Shown one piece after another: positions 45,502 to 51,169 of a stretch of DNA of 51,169 bases; the first letter of the stretch is position 1, and each line of letters starts with the position of its first letter. Under the pieces are notes generated by a model, which searched no databases, was not told the origin of the DNA, and saw nothing but the letters and a program-made list of their open reading frames with translations. The position numbers and the translations under genes were made by a program. Source of the DNA: Planctomycetaceae bacterium (GTDB lineage Bacteria > Planctomycetota > Planctomycetia > Pirellulales > Pirellulaceae); contig JAJTFC010000036.1 of the NCBI GenBank assembly GCA_021298315.1, forward strand, positions 1-51,169, written 5' to 3'.

Positions 45502-47853
45502 ATGCAAAACTCCTCAAAGAAAAGTCGTAGCGAACGTGCCGCAGCACTTAGAACTAGACGATTCGATTGGTATGACTGGACCGATCGCATCAAAAACTTG
45601 AACTTAATCCAAAGAGCCACCATCGTCACTCTCGCTGGCTTGATCCTATCGCTACTGCTGCGAAGTTGGGAGCCCCCTTTCCCCTACCGAATAGGCTACG
45701 TTCCCCAGCGAGCAATTCCTGCCCGAATCCCCTTTCAGATCGAAGATGAGGCTCAAACCGATGTACTGCGAGTTCAAGCAGCTCGCGATGTTCTTTGCGT
45801 GTACGAAAATCGTAAAGAACCACTTATCGAATTGAGAGGAGATCTCCAGGATGCGCTTTTTGCAATTCGCGACCAGGAACCAAATCAACCCCTCGATGAA
45901 TCCCAAAGCTCCAATTTGGAACATTTCGGATCCCAGTCCGAAGGCTCAAACTCTACGAGTCTTGATCCCCAAGAGATCATCGATTGCGTCAAAAAAACCC
46001 TCGCGACAGATGCGGACATTACCAAATTCGATGCGGCCCTACAAAAAGTCTTTAGCCCGCTCGAAGAGTTCGGGATCCTAGAGACGCTTCGCCATGACCC
46101 CCAAAAAGGAAGTCAACGGTTTATCAAGGTTATCCAGCAGGGTAAGGATGATCAACGCATCGATGTCGATGTATCTAGAGTTCGAAGAGCGGAACTGATC
46201 ATCACACTCAAAGGATCTCTCGAAAGAGAGTTTAAACAGCAGTTCGGGGAAGGCACCGCCGATTTGCTCGCTCAGATTGCACATCGATTTCTTGCTGTTA
46301 AATTGCCAGCAACGCTGGCCTTTCGAGAAGACCTAAGCAACGTTGCTCGAATCAAAGCGGTAAGCACCGTCAAACCTGCGATGGTTTCCTACGAAACCAC
46401 CTATGGTGCTCTGGTTCCCATGGGCAAACTGCTCGGGGCTAAAGAAATTCGATTGCTCAGAACCGAACACCACGCATACACTCAGCAGATGACCTTGGGA
46501 CAGAAATTCCAACGCCTGGCTGCAACCTGGGGACTCCTGGCCGCCGTATCGCTCCTATGCGGATTTTTTATCTACCAGTCTCGCGATCGCTCACCGATCA
46601 TGGAGGTTTCTAAACTGCTTCGATTGGTTGGATTCTCAGCATTGACCATCATCGCCGCAGTCTTCGCTTCCAGAGACCCTTTTCATATCGAAATCGTACC
46701 GGTGACTCTCTTTGCGATCTCCGCAGCGTTGGTCTACGGAAGACCTACAGCCCTGATGCTCTCGGCAGCGATCTGCTTAGTGATCGCATTTAGCACCGGT
46801 GGAGATCTTGCCGAGTACATCCTAACCTTCAGTGCCGCAGCAGGCGCGATCCTCCTTTCTGGTCGAATTCGAAACCGAACCAGATTGGTTTACATGGGCC
46901 TGGGAGTCTCTCTGATCGTACTTGCAACATGCCTAGGCCTGGGTGTTCTTACCGGCCAGTCCCTTGAGTTTTCTAGCGATCCGTACGGAAGTGGGACGGG
47001 AAAATCAGTCCCTTTCTATTCGAGCCAATTGATATTCGAAGCGATTAAGCAGGCTGCATTTGTCGCCATTTGCGGACCGCTGATGGTAGGTCTTCTGCCT
47101 TTCATCGAGCAGCTTTTCGACATCGAAACGGATCTGAGCCTCCTGGAACTCGGCGACATGAGCCACACTCTTCTTAAGCAACTGGCTCAACGTGCACCTG
47201 GAACTTATAACCACAGCATCTCGGTAGCCTCTCTTGCAGAATCCGCTGCCGAGAGCATCGGAGCTAATGGACTACTGGTGCGCGTCGGAGCCTGCTTCCA
47301 TGATATCGGCAAAATGTTTAAACCGAATTATTTCGTCGAAAACCAAATGCCCGGAGCAAATCGACACGATGCACTTCAACCAGAACTGAGCACCCTGGTG
47401 ATCATCGCGCACGTCAAAGACGGTGCCGACTTGGCAAAACAGCACAATATACCTCAGCGAATAATCGATTTTATCGAACAACACCACGGAACAACCCTGG
47501 TCGAGTATTTTTATCACCAAGCGATCAAAGACAATGAAGGAAATAAAGATATCGAAGAAGTCTCTGAAACCCAGTTTCGATATCCTGGGCCTAAACCCCA
47601 AACAAAAGAGTCGGCCATCTTGATGATCGCCGATGCAGTCGAAAGCGCCACGAGAGCTCTGCGTGAACCGACCTCCTCACGCATTCAAACGCTCGTCGAC
47701 CAAATCGCAATGAAAAAACTTCTCGACGGTCAATTCGATGAGTGCGAACTGACCCTCGTGGAACTCGATGCTATCAAACAATCCCTGATCAAAAACCTCA
47801 ATGCAATTCACCACGGTCGGATCAAATACCCAGATCAGCAATCGGCAGGATAA
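45502..47853 (+). CDS. PgpH-type membrane HD phosphohydrolase (c-di-AMP phosphodiesterase family)
   Basis: The architecture matches 7TMR-HD proteins: an N-terminal transmembrane helix (IVTLAGLILSLLLRSW), a large extracytoplasmic domain (about residues 65-340), a block of six to seven membrane segments (about 350-530) and a cytoplasmic HD domain with CFHDIGKMFKPNYFVEN (His600/Asp601). Further HD residues occur in HDALQPELSTLVIIAHVKDG, EQHHGTTLVEYFY and MIADAVESATRA. Listeria and Bacillus members (PgpH) hydrolyse c-di-AMP; that function is assumed here. Its neighbour phoH and the absence of ybeY just downstream are noteworthy. Confidence 0.9.
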   Translation: MQNSSKKSRSERAAALRTRRFDWYDWTDRIKNLNLIQRATIVTLAGLILSLLLRSWEPPFPYRIGYVPQRAIPARIPFQIEDEAQTDVLRVQAARDVLCVYENRKEPLIELRGDLQDALFAIRDQEPNQPLDESQSSNLEHFGSQSEGSNSTSLDPQEIIDCVKKTLATDADITKFDAALQKVFSPLEEFGILETLRHDPQKGSQRFIKVIQQGKDDQRIDVDVSRVRRAELIITLKGSLEREFKQQFGEGTADLLAQIAHRFLAVKLPATLAFREDLSNVARIKAVSTVKPAMVSYETTYGALVPMGKLLGAKEIRLLRTEHHAYTQQMTLGQKFQRLAATWGLLAAVSLLCGFFIYQSRDRSPIMEVSKLLRLVGFSALTIIAAVFASRDPFHIEIVPVTLFAISAALVYGRPTALMLSAAICLVIAFSTGGDLAEYILTFSAAAGAILLSGRIRNRTRLVYMGLGVSLIVLATCLGLGVLTGQSLEFSSDPYGSGTGKSVPFYSSQLIFEAIKQAAFVAICGPLMVGLLPFIEQLFDIETDLSLLELGDMSHTLLKQLAQRAPGTYNHSISVASLAESAAESIGANGLLVRVGACFHDIGKMFKPNYFVENQMPGANRHDALQPELSTLVIIAHVKDGADLAKQHNIPQRIIDFIEQHHGTTLVEYFYHQAIKDNEGNKDIEEVSETQFRYPGPKPQTKESAILMIADAVESATRALREPTSSRIQTLVDQIAMKKLLDGQFDECELTLVELDAIKQSLIKNLNAIHHGRIKYPDQQSAG

Positions 47854-47895
47854 AAAGATCCCACCGATCACTTTGCGTCCCTCTGTATAACCAGC

Positions 47896-48753
47896 ATGAC
47901 CAAAGAACACTCGCAACCTACAACATTTCCTGCTGAGCCACTAACAATACGGCTCGACCGACATCTCAACGAATTGTCTTGGTTGGAAAAGTCGCTCGTC
48001 ATGGCCGAACTTTCCAGACTCGCCTACGGCCCTCCCGAACTGATCTCGAAAATCGTCTATCAAGCCGGCATCGATCAATGCGACTTAGTCGCCCAAGCCG
48101 GCTCAGAAGCTTACGTTTTTGGTACACCCTACGATTGCATGATCGTCTCGCGCGGCACTGAGCCAACAAAATGGGAAGATATCGCTGCCGATGCGAAAGC
48201 TTGGACCATCGCCTGCGATATCGGTCGTGTCCACAGCGGTTTCGATAACCATGTGAATCTATTATGGCCAGAACTCGAAAACCGACTCAAAGAAAACCAG
48301 CGACCGGTTTGGTTCGCAGGACACTCCCTCGGTGGCGCTATGGCCGCAGTTTGCGCTGTACGCTGCAAACTCTCACCCATTCCTTCAAACCCCCAAGCTA
48401 TCTTTTCCTTCGGTGCACCCCGAGTCGGTAACCGCGACTACGCTTCGTTTCTCAAAATCCGTCATTATCGATGGGTCAATAACAACGATGTCGTACCACG
48501 AACCCCACCCAGAATAATGGGGTATCACCACATGGGTCGCGAAATATACGTCAACCGAAAAGGCAAAATCAGCCGAATCCACAACTGGCTGCGCTTCCAA
48601 GATCGCTTACGCGGATTCGTTCAAGGCTTAGGCAAAGGTAAAATCGAATATCTTTCCGACCACTCAATGAAAGAATACGTCGCAATCATCAGGAACCTCC
48701 ATCAATCAGAACAAAAGGGGCAGCCTGTGCGGATACCACGAGCCCTTCGCTGA
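47896..48753 (+). CDS. Class 3 lipase-like alpha/beta hydrolase
   Basis: The 285-residue protein shows the lipase class 3 signature with the nucleophile in WFAGHSLGGAMAAV (Ser144). The acid is probably in NNNDVVPRTPP and the histidine in SDHSMKEY. The strand FSFGAPRVGNRDYA is typical of fungal-type lipases. There is no signal peptide, so the enzyme is probably cytoplasmic and may act on lipids or phospholipids; the natural substrate is unknown. It starts 42 bases after the PgpH-type gene and ends 11 bases before the end of the convergent gene. Confidence 0.9.
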   Translation: MTKEHSQPTTFPAEPLTIRLDRHLNELSWLEKSLVMAELSRLAYGPPELISKIVYQAGIDQCDLVAQAGSEAYVFGTPYDCMIVSRGTEPTKWEDIAADAKAWTIACDIGRVHSGFDNHVNLLWPELENRLKENQRPVWFAGHSLGGAMAAVCAVRCKLSPIPSNPQAIFSFGAPRVGNRDYASFLKIRHYRWVNNNDVVPRTPPRIMGYHHMGREIYVNRKGKISRIHNWLRFQDRLRGFVQGLGKGKIEYLSDHSMKEYVAIIRNLHQSEQKGQPVRIPRALR

Positions 48754-48764
48754 TCTGCGTCGGT

Positions 48765-50024
48765 TCACTTGCCACCAAGCCTCGATCCTGCATAGATTCT
48801 CGACGCATTGTATCGAGGAATCGCCATCGGTGTTGGCTTGATGTCAAACCCAATCGATAGCTTACTATAGTAAGCCAATTGCTCTTGCCGCGAACCCTGG
48901 TACAACTCCGGAATCTTTCGCTGATCAACCAAATCCAACAGCAATCTTGGCTGTACGGCCTTCCCTAAATTCAAATCAAACTTTGAGGTGTCGGCCACCT
49001 TGCCGTCGGATGAAAACCTCTCAATCACCGCACGAATATCCGCCGAATAAACAAAACGATTGCTTGCATCGGTGGCTCCTAATTGATCAAAACCACCCAC
49101 GGTCACAATACTCTGTTCTCGGTCATGGTACTGATAAGCCTCGTAGCCGGCCACTCGCAATGCCTTCATCGCTATGTAAGCTCGCTCGGCAGCTTGCTCC
49201 AAGGCACTTGGCCCCTTGGATTTATCATCGCCCGAAGTCGATTTGCCCCAGGAGATAAACTCGCTGTCGCCACGAAAAGTCAAAACTCGTACGGTGTACT
49301 TGCTCTTGCAGTCCAATAACGAATGCTCGTTGTAGCCCGGTTGACGATTCATGTCGTAAACGAACTTCTCCAAGTCTGGCGATTGAAAAAAATCTGGCGG
49401 CAACAGAGGGTTGCGTGTCATGAAGGCGTGCTCAAGTGGCCCTCGAAACTTCTCTTTCGATATCCCACTGAGCCATTTCTTCGCTCCGCGAATACTATCA
49501 GCCTCCTCTTTCTTACCCTTCCCATCGGATTCGTTGCCTTCTGTCAAAAGCGACTTGGCTTGATAAGTCTTCACTCGCTCAAGTATTTGGGGCACCGAAG
49601 GATGATCGATCGAATCAAATTCCCCTGCCATGACTGCATACCCACTGACGACTCGTGAATCGCGATACTTCATCACCTTCTGTGTGCCATCCTCACGATA
49701 CCCAGACCCCAAAACCTTCTCGGAATAATCAAATTTTTTCTCCATGACAAAGGTCGGTAGCCCCAAATCTCGCTGAATCTCCTTAGCTAGTACTGTCGCA
49801 TCCTCCTTTGCCTTCTCTCCCTCGAACGAATAGGCAAAAATCATCCAAGGCCCATGCTCAGGCTTGAGCATCACAATATCTTGGACTTCCTTTGTAGACC
49901 GCTTGAATGGATTCAACAAAGGGGATTGAGCCGATGCGATCCCGCCTATGAGGACTCCAAGTATCGAGAAAAACACTCGAACACAAAAACCATTCCAAGA
50001 GGTATCGCATTTCATCGCAAACAT
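48765..50024 (-). CDS. Exported protein of unknown function
   Basis: The 419-residue protein has an N-terminal signal-like segment (FFSILGVLIGGIASAQ, near residues 19-33). An early block (GPWMIFAYSFEGEKAKEDATVLAKEI) has the look of a SPOR-like alpha/beta repeat, and a second similar block (YTVRVLTFRGDSEF) follows near residue 245; I cannot confirm the family. The rest is alternating polar helices and strands with no catalytic motif that I can name. Start could be Met1 (50024) or Met4 (50015). It is 89 bases downstream of the KAGSD-repeat gene on the same strand. Confidence 0.75.
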   Translation of the reverse strand: MFAMKCDTSWNGFCVRVFFSILGVLIGGIASAQSPLLNPFKRSTKEVQDIVMLKPEHGPWMIFAYSFEGEKAKEDATVLAKEIQRDLGLPTFVMEKKFDYSEKVLGSGYREDGTQKVMKYRDSRVVSGYAVMAGEFDSIDHPSVPQILERVKTYQAKSLLTEGNESDGKGKKEEADSIRGAKKWLSGISKEKFRGPLEHAFMTRNPLLPPDFFQSPDLEKFVYDMNRQPGYNEHSLLDCKSKYTVRVLTFRGDSEFISWGKSTSGDDKSKGPSALEQAAERAYIAMKALRVAGYEAYQYHDREQSIVTVGGFDQLGATDASNRFVYSADIRAVIERFSSDGKVADTSKFDLNLGKAVQPRLLLDLVDQRKIPELYQGSRQEQLAYYSKLSIGFDIKPTPMAIPRYNASRIYAGSRLGGK

Positions 50025-50051
50025 CCCTGTTTTTCAACGACCAAGCTGTGC

Positions 50052-50089
50052 GCTATCCAGAGGAAGAACCCTCTAGAGTAGGGGATAGC
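50052..50089. other. Nested inverted repeat between the two minus-strand genes
   Basis: In the 89-base gap, arms GCTATCC (50052-50058) and GGATAGC (50083-50089) enclose a second pair AGAGG/CCTCT (50059-50074). It could attenuate or stabilise the minus-strand transcript. There is no U-run, so it is not a clear terminator. Confidence 0.35.
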
Positions 50090-50113
50090 AATTTCCAACC
50101 TCGGTTGCCAGAG

Positions 50114-51169
50114 CTATTTACCGAGTTTTCCAGCCGCTTTGCGAAACGCCTCGAACTGCTCTCGAAGAGCCTCAGGCGGACGCAACCTACCACCCTCTTC
50201 CTGCATGCCTCTTAAGCCATCATTACGATCCTTGAGCTTATTGATTTTTTGACCCGCACCAGAAAGTCCTAGATTTCTTAAGGCCTCTTCTAGCTCGGCC
50301 CGCTTATCTGGATCGAGTTTGGCTTGCTCTTTGGCCTCTCTCCATCGATCAGCAAATTTCCGGAAATCCTCCGTGTTCCAATTGAGCCGTTTGAGCAAGT
50401 CCGGATCGGGTTGATCCCGCTGGCGGTCAATGTAATCAAGTAACATTTCACCCGCTTTGCGAGAATACTCCTCGTTGGCTTTCTCGGCTCCAAAATCCGC
50501 CGACTGACTAGGGCCCGATCCCGCAGAACCACTCGCTTGAGGTGTCATTCCCGTGTTGTTCACTCCAGATCCTGCACTGTTGGGCTCGCTTGCTTTGGGT
50601 TGTCCCTGCTTACCACCTTTTTGGTCTCCGGCCCCCTTTCCATCCCCTTGCTGCTTGCTCTCTTGGTCGGCTGGATTCCTACTATCGGGCCCCTTCTGCG
50701 GATTTTGGTTCGATTTGGGATTCGATTCCGCAGAGCTATTTTTCTGCTCCCGCTGATTACCATCCTCCTGTTTTTCACCAGTCAGCTTATTCATCCCTGA
50801 GTCTTCTGACCCTGCTTTATCACTGCTTGCTTTGTCGCTACCTGCCTTATCACTACCTGCCTTATCACTGCCTGCTTTGTCGCTGCCTGCCTTGTCGCTG
50901 CCTGCCTTGTCACTGCCTGCCTTATCGCTGCCTGCTTTATCACTGCCTGCTTTATCGCTGCCTGCTTTATCGCTGCCTGCTTTATCACTACCTGCTTTAT
51001 CACTGCCTGCCTTGTCACTGCCTGCTTTGTCGCTGCCTGCTTTGTCACTGCCTGCTTTATCACTGCCTGCTTTATCACTGCCTGCTTTATCACTGCCTGC
51101 TTTATCACTGCCTGCTTTATCACTGCCTGCTTTATCACTGCCTGCTTTATCACTGCCTGCTTTATCGCT
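50114..51169 (-). CDS. KAGSD-repeat protein with conserved C-terminal domain, 5' truncated
   Basis: The minus-strand frame that ends at 50114 is open to the window edge, so the N-terminus lies outside. Its visible part begins with about 24 tandem copies of the pentapeptide Lys-Ala-Gly-Ser-Asp, followed by a disordered Gln/Gly/Ser/Asn/Lys-rich linker, then a predicted helical domain ([57 protein letters not shown]). Planctomycetes encode similar low-complexity proteins with this C-terminal region; I know no function. An internal ATG at 50794 should not be used as start, since the same frame continues upstream through the repeat. Confidence 0.75.
   Translation of the reverse strand, partial: SDKAGSDKAGSDKAGSDKAGSDKAGSDKAGSDKAGSDKAGSDKAGSDKAGSDKAGSDKAGSDKAGSDKAGSDKAGSDKAGSDKAGSDKAGSDKAGSDKAGSDKAGSDKAGSDKASSDKAGSEDSGMNKLTGEKQEDGNQREQKNSSAESNPKSNQNPQKGPDSRNPADQESKQQGDGKGAGDQKGGKQGQPKASEPNSAGSGVNNTGMTPQASGSAGSGPSQSADFGAEKANEEYSRKAGEMLLDYIDRQRDQPDPDLLKRLNWNTEDFRKFADRWREAKEQAKLDPDKRAELEEALRNLGLSGAGQKINKLKDRNDGLRGMQEEGGRLRPPEALREQFEAFRKAAGKLGK
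50811..51169. repeat. 15-bp tandem repeat (about 24 units), coding
   Basis: Plus-strand unit cctgctttatcactg is repeated from 50811 to the window end, with the last copy cut. Units 17 to 23 (51051-51155) are identical; units 2 to 16 vary at up to four positions. Read on the minus strand every unit encodes Ser-Asp-Lys-Ala-Gly (KAGSD in register), and all the variants are synonymous except the second unit, which has Ser in place of Gly. It lies within the partial gene ending at 50114. Confidence 0.92.

Noticed and set aside
50791..51153. Long minus-strand frame of repeated Ile-Lys-Gln-Ala-Val
   Set aside because: It is the same 15-bp repeat read in another frame. The KAGSD frame runs on without a break into the linker and conserved C-terminal domain and shows synonymous variation, so it is the coding frame.
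50811..51169. CRISPR-like array
   Set aside because: The 15-bp units are contiguous with no spacers and encode a pentapeptide repeat.
1..51169. Mobile elements, tRNA and rRNA genes
   Set aside because: I looked for transposase or integrase motifs, terminal inverted repeats with target duplications, and cloverleaf-like sequences in the gaps, and saw none; a tRNA or rRNA search program would be decisive.

Overview
The window reads as a chromosomal segment of a planctomycete, most likely order Pirellulales. It contains the planctomycete-typical DUF1549/DUF1553, DUF1501 and WD40 trio, a DUF1559 prepilin-like protein, a topoisomerase VI A-type protein and several secreted proteins of planctomycete character. 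Base composition looks moderate and even. I saw no transposase, integrase, rRNA, tRNA or CRISPR array.

Layout: (1) 1-5106, plus strand: 5'-truncated DUF1549/DUF1553 protein with a long coiled-coil insert, a Tat-exported DUF1501 protein and a WD40 protein. (2) 5263-9856, minus strand: an exported amidohydrolase operon whose reading frame is broken twice. (3) 10149-12126: FmdB-like small protein, purE, purK. (4) 12152-16725: a small lipoprotein, an RfaH/NusG-type antiterminator overlapping tail-to-tail with an MFS permease, an exported HExxH protein and a solitary topoisomerase VI A-like protein. (5) 16770-25286: bifunctional PutA, HtrA protease, DUF1559 protein, rhodanese, exported alkaline phosphatase. 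(6) 25307-31100: membrane protein, dihydrolipoyl dehydrogenase, leuS, membrane protein. (7) 31113-33752, minus: two tandem purine nucleoside phosphorylases and a metallo-beta-lactamase-fold protein. (8) 33786-38772: acetolactate synthase and an NtrC-type two-component pair, separated by a 372-base gap rich in signals. (9) 38835-48753, plus: GH38-like protein, Ser/Thr kinase, CdsA, PhoH, PgpH-type HD phosphohydrolase, class 3 lipase. (10) 48765-51169, minus: an exported unknown protein and a protein carrying about 24 copies of the pentapeptide KAGSD that runs off the window.

The most unusual items are: a candidate sigma-54-driven small RNA (about 35839-35942) at the 3' end of the sigma-54 activator gene, whose predicted start falls next to the base of a 15-bp closing stem ending in a U-run; an H-type pseudoknot upstream of the alkaline phosphatase; a purine nucleoside phosphorylase that appears to need an ATT start codon, next to a paralogue with MTAP-like specificity residues; the KAGSD repeat, where copies differ almost only at synonymous sites; and two nearby frame disruptions in the amidohydrolase operon. 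No computation was run; structural and promoter calls were made by eye.
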